In this document: positions 48,149-59,233 of the stretch, piece after piece
Layout: each line of letters starts with the position of its first letter
Position numbering within the stretch: position 1 is the stretch's first letter
NCBI RefSeq assembly: GCF_014066305.1
Contig: NW_023501101.1
Location: 124,001 to 188,000, forward strand
Direction of reading: 5' to 3'
DNA from: Letharia columbiana
Taxonomy: Eukaryota > Ascomycota > Lecanoromycetes > Lecanorales > Parmeliaceae
Length of the DNA: 64,000 nucleotides
Translations under genes and position numbers: made by a program
Notes under the pieces: model-generated
What the model was told of the DNA's origin: nothing
Database searches by the model: none
The model's input: only the letters and a program-made list of their open reading frames with translations

Positions 48149-49179
48149 TATGAAGGTAGAATGCTATGATGAGTCTCTAGTTGTTGCTTGAAGCAATGTA
48201 CCTCGAGCGACGGTGGTAACAAGGCATCGACCCGGGACTTCGCTCCTGCCAAGTTTCTCAATCCTCCGCGAAGATTCCGGTCGAGGGATCGATATCAGAC
48301 ATACAGTATATTGCAGAGCAAAGCAGAGTAAAAGACCGGTACCGAATGCCGAAATGCTCCTGGACGCACATTATAATGATGTTCTGCGCCAGCAGAGAAG
48401 TTGTACCGGGGGGTCTTCAAGGTGGAGCTGGTTCCCGACTTATCGCCAAAGACTTGCAAGTATTTTGCGCGCACGCTAAAGGAAAGGGGTTGTTCGGATT
48501 TCAAGGGCCTGAGCACGCTAGCCACGCAGCACTTCCGCGTTAGAATTTCGAACCGATGAAATAATGCCAAGTCTCTTGTTCGGAATCTCGGGCAAACGAT
48601 ACTTAACTAAGGTATACATGAGGTACTTTAATCTGGTTGATTACATGTAAAGTAATTAACGCTCGGCTCTGCTCTTTGCTCTCAAAACTCATATCAACTC
48701 AAAATTCTCCCTTCTGTGCATGAACAATCTGAGGGCATCCTCATCCTTATCGTACAGCGAATAGCGGAGTGGCTTGCAGACAGAGTCTGTTAGTGTTAAC
48801 TCTGCAGCACTCGTACCTTTTTTGGCAGCTGGCTCTGCCGCTTTACCCGCCAGCCTTCCACAAGATTACCTCGCAGCTTCGGCCCAACCGGCAAAAGGTT
48901 AGGCCTTGCATCCAGAATTACGGAGAGTACGTACAGAGGTACAGGTTTGGCATTCCATCCAGAAGAGAGGACTCTCCTGCTCCGTCGCAGCACGCTACCT
49001 AGATTCCGAAAGGAATAGCCATCAGGCTCCGTTTGCGAGAATTTGGGAGACTTGCCTTGGCGCCTCCCACGCATTCAAACCCTTGGCACAGTATCCCAGT
49101 ATAATCATGACCAGCAGCGATTCCATCCATCTTACAGTCACCCAACCATCTTAGTCGTGCATCATATCCAGCGGCAACC
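48149..49179. promoter_or_regulatory. Divergent intergenic region, glycosyltransferase / sugar transporter
   Basis: About 1030 bp separate the two start codons, so both promoters lie here. Short frames in this stretch have no exon structure. No specific binding site can be claimed. Confidence 0.5.
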
Positions 49180-50451
49180 ATGGCAGAAAAGAGTCCTTAT
49201 CACGACTCCTCATATGGTAGTGAAGATGAGAGAACCAACAGTCAAGACTCAAGAATGGAAAAGGAGACTCTGATTATCAAGAGCGACGTCGAAGCTCAAA
49301 GCCGGCATACTCGAGCACAGAGTACAGCGACAATCGCACCGGAATATCAAATACCTACAAGCACCAAGTATCTCTATTTGGCTTTATATTTCGGGTTGAA
49401 CCTCACCCTCACTCTCTATAACAAGGCAGTACTCGGAAAGGTGCGTTCGCTATGCCTTTTAAGGCTGTTCCTAGAGCTCCGACAACGTTTCGGACTTGTA
49501 CTGACGTGCGACTTTCGCAGTTCGCTTTCCCTTGGCTGCTCACTACCTTGCACACGACCTCAGCGTCATTGGGCTGCTACATACTCATGTTACGCGGCCA
49601 CTTCAAGTTGTCAAAGCTCACGACCCGAGAGCACTTGGTCTTGATCAGCTTCTCATTTCTGTTCACCGTTAATATAGCAATTTCGAATGTATCACTGTCA
49701 GTGCCGTCCGCCGTACAGTCCCCAAACAGCACTGACTCATGGAAATAGGGCGATGGTCTCCGTGCCATTCCACCAAATCATGCGATCTACCTGCCCCATC
49801 TTCACCATTCTCATCTATCGCTTCTTCTACGGACGGACATACTCCCAAGCGACCTACATATCTCTCATACCAGTCATACTCGGCGTCGGCTTGGCCACGT
49901 ACGGTGACTACTACTTTACTGGAATTGGTTTCACCCTTACACTCTTTGGCGTTGTCCTCTCCGCGCTGAAGACGGTCATGTCGAATCGAATCATGACCGG
50001 GAGTCTCGCGCTCCCTGCGCTCGAGATTCTTCTACGGATGTCACCTCTAGCGGCACTGCAATCTCTTCTCTACGCTGTTGCTACCGGTGAAGCAAGCGCA
50101 TTCCTGGCCTGGGTCGCAGAAGGCAACCTCACACCTTCTTACAGTTCTGCACTCCTTGGCAATGGTCTTCTAGCCTTTCTTCTAAACGTTTCCTCCTTTC
50201 AGACCAACAAACTCGCGGGCGCCTTGACTATGACAGTGTGCGCCAATTTGAAGCAGTGTCTCACTGTGTTACTCGGAATCCTACTTTTTGATGTCACGGT
50301 GGGCGTGTGGAATGGAGCCGGTATGCTGGTAACTCTAGTGGGTGCAGGAATATACAGTAAAGTGGAGTTGGACTCCAAGGGCAAAAAGGTGGAAGCTACA
50401 ATGGCGAAGGATCTGCGCGGCGATGCTGATGCAGCCCCGAGGGTGTCTTAA
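49180..50451 (+). CDS. TPT/DMT-family nucleotide-sugar transporter
   Basis: Exons 49180-49440, 49521-49696 and 49749-50451 encode 379 residues. A soluble acidic/Ser-rich N terminus of about 65 residues precedes about ten helices. TPT (triose-phosphate/nucleotide-sugar) family marks are YFGLNLTLTLYNKAVLGKFAF, with the LYNK motif, then PWLLTTLHTTSASLG, NVSLAMVSVPFHQIMRSTCP, YGRTYSQATYISLIPVILGV and ANLKQCLTVLLGILLFD. The C terminus has a Lys-rich tail. Fungal members sit in the Golgi and exchange nucleotide sugars for the nucleoside monophosphate, or remain uncharacterised; the cargo cannot be read here. Upstream and divergent is a glycosyltransferase-like gene, downstream is UDP-glucose dehydrogenase, so UDP-glucose, UDP-glucuronate or UDP-xylose are reasonable candidates. 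Confidence 0.85.
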
Positions 50452-51449
50452 CTGATAAGCTGGGAAGAAAGAGAAGAGCGATGATAGGCAGCCACCGGCT
50501 TCAGCCGAGCTTCAGCGAAAGCAATTGTCAGATCTTGGTTACTACGTATTATGGGACAGCTCGTGCCGAATTTATTCGTTAAGATACCAATCTTATGCAG
50601 GCGTCTCGAGCTCCCAGAAGATCAGGCCAAAAAGCATTGGGCTGGTAGCGAGTGTCACGGAAGAAAGGCTATCGGCACTTTCAACGTTGTCTCCAAACTC
50701 TCACGAGGTTGAGAGAATTATGCGAGTTGTTCGTACTTGCATGCATGCATGCACTTAAGTGTTCGCACTTGTTCGGCTTGACTCTTATCTCCGATGGCGT
50801 GCTCATGTTATTATTGTTGGAGCAATGTTTGTAGTGTAGGGTAAGGGAATTTTGTAGGTGCGCGTGTTGGTCCGTTAAAAATGGGCACACGACTATTGTC
50901 GCAAGAAGTTACTTTAGTACTGTAAGAGATGTAACGGCTCCTAACTTGTTACGTGGATTCCAGGCTTTCAGGGCAAAGGCCATGTAAGGCACTGCGGCAC
51001 TTTTTACCTTAAGCACTTTATAAGCTTAGACGTCCCAGGTCAGTAGAGTATATTGAAGAGAAGCTAGAACTGCAGCCACGGAACGATCAGTTGCTTCTAA
51101 GAGCTAGCACAGGAACCCGCATCCAGGCTTCTGCAGAATATCTTCCGCAATCTGCATCTTTGTTGCATCTTCTACAATCTCAATTGTGCTCGCCGAACCA
51201 TCCCCGGTCTCCAAAAGTGGAGAAGGATTAGGAGAAGAAATTCAGGAAATCTGTCAAGATCCCAAGACCATGTGAAGGTGGTGTGTACATCCAAGCCATT
51301 CATTGGGTCATGGGAGCTTTTTTCCTTCTCAACCCATTGAAATCAGAGCAGCCTATCCCTCCGTATCTGCTAGCTGCGATACGACCTCCAACCCGCTCTG
51401 CCTCGTGTGACCTACTTCTTCAAGACTTGACAGTCCACCAATCTGCTCT
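50452..51449. other. Intergenic region
   Basis: About 1 kb, expected to hold the terminator of the transporter and the promoter and leader of UDP-glucose dehydrogenase. A 12-bp alternating GCAT palindrome lies at about 50739-50752. No gene seen. Confidence 0.5.
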
Positions 51450-53324
51450 ATGCCACTGATCATGGAGGGTCGAATTGTAGACATGCCTCCTCAAGACTTT
51501 ACCAGATCAGCGACTACCCAGACACAGACACCATCCTCCAATCCTGACAGTGTCTCCTTCGATTCACAGACGCCCGTTGTGAGGAGAAAAATAAGAAAGA
51601 TTTGCTCACTAGGAGCAGGCTACGTGGTCAGTATTGATAACCCTACTGGCCAGTTGTATTGTTCAAGGAGCGGGTTTAATTGTACGTAGGGAGGGCCAAC
51701 ATGCGCCGTCATAGCGAACAAATGTCCCGACATTCAAGTCACAGTGGCCGACTTGAACAGCCAGCGAATCGCAGCCTGGAACACTGACCACCTCCCCATC
51801 TACGAGCCCGGCCTCATCGAGGTCCTCAAGCCCGCCCGTGATGGCATTGATCGAACCCCGAATCTCATCTTCTCTGACAAAGTCAAAGAATCCATCGCAG
51901 CAGCAGACCTCATCTTCCTCTGCGTTCCCACACCTACAAAATCTACAGGCACGGGCGCCGGTCGAGCAGCGGACTTAGTCTTCGTCGAAAAAGCCGCACG
52001 CATGATTGCTGAGGTGGCTGAGGATGACAAGATCGTGGTGGAGAAAAGCACGGTGCCTTGTAAAACCGCGGACCGCATCAGGGGGACCTTCTCGGCTATG
52101 GGCAGGCCTGGAGTCCGGTTTGATATCTTGTCCAATCCAGAGTTTCTGGCTGAGGGTACCGCAATCAACGACCTGCTAGCGCCTGACAGGATTTTGATTG
52201 GATCCCTCAAGACTGAGCAGGGACTCCAAGCATGTGCTGCGTTGGCGGACGTCTACTCTAGATGGGTGCCTCGAGAGCGGGTCATTACCATGAACCTATG
52301 GTCGGCTGAAATGGCTAAACTCGCCGCTAACGCTCTTCTGGCTCAGCGAATCAGCAGCATCAACGCCCTTAGTGCTGTTTGTGAAGCAACAGGTGCAGAC
52401 ATTGACGAAGTCGCTTTCGCCGTCGGCTTAGACAAACGTATTGGCTCTAAAATGCTCAAGTCATCCATCGGCTTCGGAGGGTCCTGCTTTAAGAAGGACG
52501 TTCTTAATCTCGTCTACATTGCCGAGACCATGCATCTACCCGAAGTCGCTTCTTACTGGAACTCGGTGGTCGAAATCAACGAGTACCAGAAGGACCGCTT
52601 CATCAAGCGTATCGTCGCTTGCTTGTTCCAAACACTCACGAATAAGAAAGTTGCCATCCTTGGATACGCTTACAAGAAAGACACGGGCGACACGAGAGAA
52701 AGTGCCGCTATCAGTATCGTCAATCATCTGATCGTTGAGAACGCCGAGGTCACCATCTACGATCCCAAAGTCGAAGAGAGCGCCATTTGGGAAAGTCTGT
52801 CATATGGCAGTGACAAATTCGACAAGATCAAGAAACGAACCACGGTCTGCAAAACCGCGTACGAGGCTTGCGAAGACGCCGATGCCGTCGTCATTGCCAC
52901 GGAATGGGATGAGTTCAGCAACAAGACCGTCAAACCTCCCACCGTCACCCAGAGCAACCCCACCACAATCGGCCACAGTATCGCCAAGCGAGCTTCAAGT
53001 TCATCTCAAGACTCCGAAACAGCCTCCTCACCCAACGGCATCAGCTCCAAATCTTCCCTCGCAGACCTGAGCTCTCGAACCTCAGTCGCCGACGAAGACG
53101 AAACAGCTGTCAAAGGTACCGCTCCACTCGTCAGCATCCGCGAGCATGTCGCTACTATTGAGCAGAGTCAATCGAATGGCCGCCTGGATTGGAGCCATGT
53201 CGCTAGGGTGATGAGGAAGCCTATGTATGTGTTTGATGGGAGGAACGTAGTTGATACGGCAAAGTTGGGGAGGTTGGGTTTCAGAGTCGAGGGGATCGGA
53301 AAGGCGGGGACGGGGACTTTGTAA
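51450..53324 (+). CDS. UDP-glucose 6-dehydrogenase
   Basis: Exons 51450-51626 and 51690-53324 encode 603 residues. The N-terminal Rossmann fold has ICSLGAGYVGGPTCAVIA (the GxGxxG loop completed across the intron). STVPCKTAD and FDILSNPEFLAEGTAIND follow. The catalytic Cys is in SSIGFGGSCFKKDVLNLVY, and EMAKLAANALLAQRISSINA holds the active-site Lys and Asn. The C-terminal Rossmann domain has VAILGYAYKKDTGDTRES and IATEWDEF, ending KPMYVFDGRN. All catalytic residues are intact, so the enzyme should oxidise UDP-glucose to UDP-glucuronate using two NAD+. Compared with the usual length of about 460-490 residues it has an extra N-terminal 45 residues and a Ser/Thr-rich insertion of about 80 residues (roughly 52920-53170) between WDEF and the last motif. 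Confidence 0.95.
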
Positions 53325-53813
53325 GCTGGGGAAAGAGGTCGAGCGGTAAGAAAGGTATCGCTTAGGTGGGTTGTCAAAGGTGGTGTAGATGCGTTTGAGG
53401 AGTGATGAAAACTCCTCGGCCTTGAAATCTCACTGGCGTCGTTGGGTAACGTGTCTAGAATTCCATATTAATGACTTTCCTCGATCTACTTAGACTATGT
53501 AGATTTTCCTTTCAATGGATATATTTGATGGCTCCCTATCTTACCCAACCCACCTCCACCTCCACCGCCAAAACCCGTCCAACGCAACCTCGGCGCCACC
53601 ACCCTCTCCAAGAAACCCCTTCACCCGCAACTCAACCCCACCCCGCTCCTCCACCTAGCACCAACGCCCCGGCATCATCTCCCCCAACCAGGAGACCACC
53701 CTCGAACCCAAACGCCTCGTGTCCGTTTTCCCGCACCTCGGGAACGATCCACCCGATCATACCCACCCCCCTCAGCGACAAAACGTCGGCTTCCCGCCCC
53801 CTCTATCCATCCC

Positions 53814-53838
53814 CCTCCTCCTCCTCCTCCTCCTCCTT
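53814..53838. repeat. (CTC)n microsatellite
   Basis: About eight CTC units in a pyrimidine-rich setting. Confidence 0.85.
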
Positions 53839-54465
53839 TCCAACATCTTCCGCGTTTTCCACGTTATCGCAATGTGCGCTTTGGACCAAGTGAGCGGTGT
53901 AGAGTCGATGACGGCCGTTCAATCTGATCGGAAGATGACGTCTTGCATGCATGGCCATTTCCTCTGGAGAAGGGAAGCCACTCGGGGACCGGACGTGGCG
54001 AGAGGAGGAGGGGGGAGGAGCGAAAGAGTCTCTGTTAGGGGGGGAGTGGACTTCGGCGAGGATGTTGGCTGCGAATGTACACGCGCACAAAGAAAAAGGT
54101 TCCAGCGGGCCCGACTTCTCTGATGTTTCCATTTGATCCGTTTCATCATGAACAAGTGCACCCGTTCACTAGGTCATTCTTGAGCTCGGAAGGGCTTCAG
54201 GGGCCACGTACATTCCTTGCCCACATGTCAAGCCTGGTGGCTTCCGACGCAGGTAGGACATGATCGGCCCGACTTTGCCAAATCAATCCATCGAAGGCAC
54301 TCAAATAAAGCACCATGCCAATACCCGGACTGAAAAGATTTTGAGCTCTCGAAGCAAGTCCGGAAGGACTCCTCCATTCGCTAAACATCCCAAAAACTTC
54401 AAGCGCTGTGCTTGGCGACGGTGACGACGTTGCTGATTGCTAGCCCAGATATCCTTTTGACAAAA

Positions 54466-54695
54466 CCCCAGATCAAACCAAGATTGGCGAGGGTCGATAC
54501 TTCACGTGCATCTCCTTCAGAGCTTCCGACTCGCTCAGTGACCACGGAGGAAGCAGATGCTGAAATGCCATGTGCAGGATCCCCAGATTCAACCAAGATT
54601 GGCGAGGGTCGAAACTTCACGTGCATCTCCTTCAGAGCATCCGACTCGCTCAGTGACCACGGAGGAAGCAGATGCTGAAATGCCATGTGCAGGAT
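54466..54695. repeat. Tandem duplication, two 115-bp copies
   Basis: 54466-54580 and 54581-54695 are head-to-tail copies differing at only a few positions (for example GATACTT against GAAACTT, AGCTTCC against AGCATCC). The near identity indicates a recent duplication. On the minus strand both copies stay open in one frame (within 54399-54755), so it could be a repeat inside a short coding frame, but no family is recognised. Confidence 0.93.
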
Positions 54696-55088
54696 TCGGA
54701 CTGAGATTTCAGGTGATGTGATGCAGGGACTCAGCTCCGAGGGTTTCATTCGCATGGCCGATCTTCCACATGTCCTTTTGTCTGGGGTACTGCATCATAT
54801 TGTGCAGGCTAGTATTGCCAGTTCCAATGGGATGATGGGGATCGAAGGAAAAGGGATCTCAGCCATCACGCGGAACGGCTCGGATATCGCCACCGGCAAA
54901 AGCGCAGTTCTGGATGGCCGTGAGCTGGAGACGCGCTCGAGGCGCGGCGCATACGACGAATCGCGAATGGATGGCCTCGATGTTAACCGACACCGGACTT
55001 TGAAAAGCTCTTGAAAGAATGGGACGACTGCTACAATTGATCACCGTTCGCATCCGCATTCAGCCATCGGCCATTCCTTGCTCTCGAA

Positions 55089-55742
55089 ATGAAGAACCTC
55101 ATGTCCTTTTCCGCATTCATGCTTCTTCAACTCGCCCTGCTCCCTTGCTTCGCCAGGTCAGACCGCCGCTCGAACACGCCTGCCCTGGGGAACAGTCCCT
55201 CGCTGAGTAGCTTCAACAGCCTCAATGCTTCCTCGTGCGTCCTCCCGTCCTCTTTTCGACCGCATGGAGGGTATCAAGACTGACATCACAGAAGCGTTTC
55301 CGGCCCCGCTGATCCCGACCTCAAGATCCTCTCAAAGGTACCCTACGAGGAAAAGATAGGCGGTCTCACCTTACGGATCACCTCATTGAAAGGCGGACGT
55401 TTCATCTCGAGCTTCAACCTTCTTCCCTGCATGGTCGATATGCTCAGCACGGCTTTCGACGCCATCTGGAACGTAGTGGAGCAGCACCCGCAGCTGCACG
55501 ATAACCAGTTCAGCTGCTCCGAGAACGGTCTGACGGTCATGGTATCGTCGCAGAAGCCGCCGCTCAAGAGCATGGAGTACAGCGATCTTGTCACGCTGGC
55601 GAGATTGCTCTTGAATTTCCAGCAGGCATACAGGTTACCTGGGATTGCGTTTGAGTATTTGGAAGACGGGCAGAGAACGGGGACGGGAATGATTGGTTGG
55701 AATTATGCTGACACTTCGAGTCGCAGCTTGGAACAAGTGTAA
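55089..55742 (+). CDS. Small secreted protein, family not recognised
   Basis: Exons 55089-55234 and 55292-55742 encode 198 residues. The first 22 residues (MKNLMSFSAFMLLQLALLPC) form a signal peptide with a likely cut after the Ala-Arg-Ser region. The mature protein is about 175 residues, lacks membrane helices and a GPI signal, and has only two cysteines after cleavage. GGRFISSFNLLPCMVDMLS and NFQQAYRLPGIAFEYLED suggest a compact mixed fold. Composition and size fit the broad class of fungal secreted proteins that includes candidate effectors, but nothing proves such a role. The intron has a GTGCGT donor and a CTGAC branch. It converges with the zinc-finger/J-domain gene. Confidence 0.75.
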
Positions 55743-55904
55743 CCAGGGAGAATCGAGGTCCAAAGGTGGAAAATTGCTACTAGCGCGGCTGAAAAGAGAT
55801 GCTACCGAAAGACTGCTCAAATGAAGAGAATTTCGAGACCGTTAACCTACAGCAATCGAAACCCATTTTCCTTGGATACCCTACGGTCAATGACATTCGA
55901 GTAT

Positions 55905-57386
55905 CTACTGTTCATACCTCATCTTCCACGCATGCACTTGCTCTCCGTGCTTCTTCCTCTTCTCCGGGTCTAGCAAAATGTCAGCTGCCCATCCCACCAA
56001 TTTTGCTTCCTCGTCAATCCAATCCTCTTCTCCTTGGGACAGCCCTTGTCTCTTACGCTTGTCCGGGTGTGTTTCAACACGTCTGACTCTTACCGCCTGC
56101 TTCATGACTTCTGGAGGACTCTGCGGTGAGATCTTCAAGATGGTATAGATATCCAGCGGTTCTGGCTCTTGTGGCTTTTGAGTTGGAGGGGGAGGATGAG
56201 GATGAGGATGAGAAGCAGATGGAGGTGCTCTCTGCTCGTTCGCTCGTGTTTTGAAGTCTTCGTGTTGTCTCCGGAAGCTTTCTCGTGCTGGATCATTCTG
56301 CTGCTGTTGTTCTTGCCGGTGCCACCATGGTGGACCAGCAGATGCGTCCTGGCGAGAACATTCGCTCAAATGTTTCTCTTTGTGCATTTTAAAAATGGTT
56401 CCATAACGTGCGCAGTCCTGGCAGAAGTGATTGAACAACAGATGAATCAGGCGGTACTGCGGCTTGAACGTCTTTTCACACAAGTCGCAATAGCTGATCA
56501 TATCAAACCCATCCTGGTGGAAGTCGTCGGTACAAGGGTTAGGGTAATAGCACTGCTCCATGTGCTCCCGCCATGGGGCGGGCCAGATGATCCGTGGCTG
56601 TTGTGGCTTGCAGAGAAGGCAGTCAAAACAGCCATGAGCGGTACGCCGATGAGCCAGAAGGTCCTCCCGTGAGGCGAACACCGTTTGAGAGATGCAAAAG
56701 CAACAAGGGAAGTGCTCTAGGCCAATGTGAGTCCTTAGCGATTCTTCATCCTCGGACCACGTTACTGAATCACAGCACGGGCATCCAAAATGTTCGCGAA
56801 GGCAGTGCTCTCGCAGTTCCTCTTTATACCGGAACACTAGAGGGTCGGGACAGCGAGGGCAAGTAATATGAGAAGCGCGATAATGGTCTTTGAGGTCCTC
56901 CAGGGTCGCGAAGAGTTGCACATAGATGCAGAAGCGGCATGAGAAATGATCGATCCGAAAATGTCTGTCGAGGTCGGCCGCGCTTTTGCAAACATTAGCA
57001 CAGAAAGTGGCGCCCTCGCGATACCAGCAAGCAAAGTGGTGACCGCAGCAGTGTTGCCAAAGCTCTTCCTCATTGGCGAAGTCCTCGACTCTTTCGCAAA
57101 ATTCGCACGTAATGTGGAGAGCCGAGGTTCTGCGATGTTCCAAGAGGGCTTCCGTGGATCCAAACCCTGTGAAGCATCTGGGACACCAGCGAATCTCGGC
57201 ATCGTTTTCTTCGCTGTTAATTGGATCACTTATGTCTGGCGGATCAGAGATACTCAGACGTTCGCAGTTGATAGGAACCTCAATGTCATTGTAGTGGTAG
57301 GGTCTTCTGAACGATGGTAGTGCTTCTGGGTCATACTCGTTCCAGTCGTGGTGGTCAACAGGGACGGGCGCAGAGGTCGGACTCAT
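55905..57386 (-). CDS. Multi-C2H2 zinc-finger protein with C-terminal J domain
   Basis: A single frame of 493 codons without introns. Residues about 65-325 hold some eight consecutive zinc-finger-like units (WCPRCFTGF...LLEHRRTSALH; CRFCIYVQLFATLEDLKDHY; CPCCDSVTWSEDEESLRTHI; CDLCEKTF...), many of a CxxC-x(11-13)-H-x(3-5)-H pattern. A Gln/Pro/His-rich linker (about 345-405) follows, then a J domain: DIYTILKISPQSPPEVMKQA, RRVETHPDKRKRQG with the obligatory His-Pro-Asp, and AADILLDPEKRKKHG. The J domain should stimulate an Hsp70 ATPase, while the fingers could bind nucleic acid or protein. This pairing at opposite ends differs from the known Zuo1 or Jjj1 layouts (J domain first, one or two fingers later). 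Localisation and partner are unknown. Confidence 0.85.
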   Translation of the reverse strand: MSPTSAPVPVDHHDWNEYDPEALPSFRRPYHYNDIEVPINCERLSISDPPDISDPINSEENDAEIRWCPRCFTGFGSTEALLEHRRTSALHITCEFCERVEDFANEEELWQHCCGHHFACWYREGATFCANVCKSAADLDRHFRIDHFSCRFCIYVQLFATLEDLKDHYRASHITCPRCPDPLVFRYKEELREHCLREHFGCPCCDSVTWSEDEESLRTHIGLEHFPCCFCISQTVFASREDLLAHRRTAHGCFDCLLCKPQQPRIIWPAPWREHMEQCYYPNPCTDDFHQDGFDMISYCDLCEKTFKPQYRLIHLLFNHFCQDCARYGTIFKMHKEKHLSECSRQDASAGPPWWHRQEQQQQNDPARESFRRQHEDFKTRANEQRAPPSASHPHPHPPPPTQKPQEPEPLDIYTILKISPQSPPEVMKQAVRVRRVETHPDKRKRQGLSQGEEDWIDEEAKLVGWAADILLDPEKRKKHGEQVHAWKMRYEQ

Positions 57387-59233
57387 TTGGAGGTTGGTCC
57401 TCTGGTGTAGTCAGCAATACCGTCACACTAGGGTCCGGAGTGTGTTCTATGTCCTCGTGGAGGGGGCGAACGTGTTCGGTTGGATGAGTGATGGGGTTGG
57501 AATCAACACCTGGGGGAGAAGGAAGTTTGACTTATAAGCAGCAAGGCGACTGGGCTTGATAAAGCCACAATAAGATTGTCTCGCATTGTGTTTCTCATTC
57601 CTTTGTTCGAGTCTGATGTTGAAGGATGGAAAGCGGTGGGCAGATGTCTTTGTAGCAGAATGGCGAACAAAGAAGTCGTACACTGAGACAGCAAAATTTG
57701 TCTCTAATGCACCTTGACTGGAATATTGGAAAAAAAAATGGCCGAAAGGGAGCCAGAGCCTCTAGACTCGGCTACAGGAGACATTGCTCAAAGAAATTGG
57801 GATAATGAGACCATTCTCCAACAGCGGTAGGTATTACGATGACAATGGCGGCGACCACGGGGAAGCTCGAGTTCTTCCGTTTGGTATATTGTTAGGTTAC
57901 CGTAAGTGTGTGGCACTATTACATACGGCATAGAGTGTTTCGATAAAGGAATTTCCACTGCCCTAAATGAGTAGTCTTGTGGCCTCATGGTCAGAGGGTT
58001 CCTTTTATCTCCGTTCTCGCTGTAGGTAGGTATGTCTTTGAGGATGCAGGTTGTGATTTTTTGGTGGCGCCTGGTATCGCCGCTTCTTATTATTAGGTAG
58101 GCTGTCGGTCGTGCCGCAGCCACATGGTGCCAGCGTTGGAACCGTCGCTGGGGGAATGGGGGCCACTAGAGCAGATCTGCCAGGCACCATCCCCGCCCTG
58201 TATTCCCTTTTCCCCCACGCTTCTATCTTGACACCACGAATCGAGAGTCGTAATCCACATCGAAGCTGCACCAGGTATCATGGATCATCGAAAGCTTGCT
58301 GCTATTATTCCAGATGTGATCCCGAACTCGTTGCTCGTCAGTCATCTTATGTCCCTTGGTTTTCCATGCACAATGCAGTTCATCTTGTCCCAAAAGACCT
58401 GCATCTGAATGGTGTCATCGTCAACTTGTATGCAAGTCATGAGTTTCCTCCATCATAGCGTACATCAGGAACTGATTGATGGCCATGCTGTCTTTATTTT
58501 CATCGGTGATTCGGCATCGACTTATACAGCAGCACTACCTCTAGAGCTGAAAGGCTCCCCCTTGACTAGCAAGTAGCAAGGCCCAATTATATAACAACAA
58601 GGGAGTAAATAATGGACGATTAATGGAGCAAAGCAAGGATTGAGACGATTTAAACATTGGGCCATGGTTTCGCGGAGCTAGAAGCCGCACTCCCGGTGCA
58701 CATCTAGTACATCTAGCACCCTTCCTCTCACATTGCCATTATTGACAACACCAGCATCTCTTAGCAAAAAGTCATCTCGAAAGGAAAAAAATTCACAGGA
58801 AGTCAAAGAAGTCAAAGATGTCAAAGAAGTCAAAAGAAGTCCAAGGGATTCGCCGAGTCCTGAAGGGGGAATTCATAACCTACTTCGGCATGGATTAGGA
58901 TAATCTTTATAGAGGGCCCACACGCCTTGAAAAAGACGGACCATCAGGGCCGAGAAGGTTGGTAAATCATGCCCGGCTGAACCTGGATCTTGCTGGGATC
59001 CATGGCCTGTGCGATCCACTGTCGCCCTCGTGGGGTTTCGTGCTTTTTTCTCATGTGCAAAACCCTTACCTGCATCAACCTACATCCCCTCCTCCTTCTT
59101 CTCCATTCACGATGATGTGCTTCTTCCTTGCGTAATATGTACCTGCATCTCATCATTATCTAACCTCTTCACCTCTACCACTTGTCCTATATAAACATCT
59201 GCCGAGGCCGTGCCGAATATTATTCCGTCAATA
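57387..59233. other. Gene-poor stretch
   Basis: About 1.85 kb between divergently transcribed genes, no supportable gene. It must contain the promoters of the zinc-finger/J-domain gene and of the CFEM receptor gene. A minisatellite at 58799-58842 is listed separately. Confidence 0.5.
58799..58842. repeat. Short tandem repeat of GTCAAAGAA-type units
   Basis: About four imperfect 9-bp units (AGTCAAAGA) in a row. Confidence 0.8.

Larger units (their letters stand above)
53325..55088. other. Gene-poor stretch with simple repeats
   Basis: About 1.76 kb without a supportable gene. A C-rich plus-strand frame around 53520-53890 encodes only Pro/Ser/Thr-rich sequence and has no domain. It holds the CTC microsatellite and the 115-bp duplication listed separately. 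Confidence 0.5.

Noticed and set aside
50739..50752. GCAT palindrome as operator site
   Set aside because: Short alternating sequence that arises by chance; no second copy near a promoter.
53471..54132. Pro/Ser-rich plus and minus frames
   Set aside because: Low complexity from a CTC microsatellite and C-rich DNA; no conserved segment or consistent exon chain.
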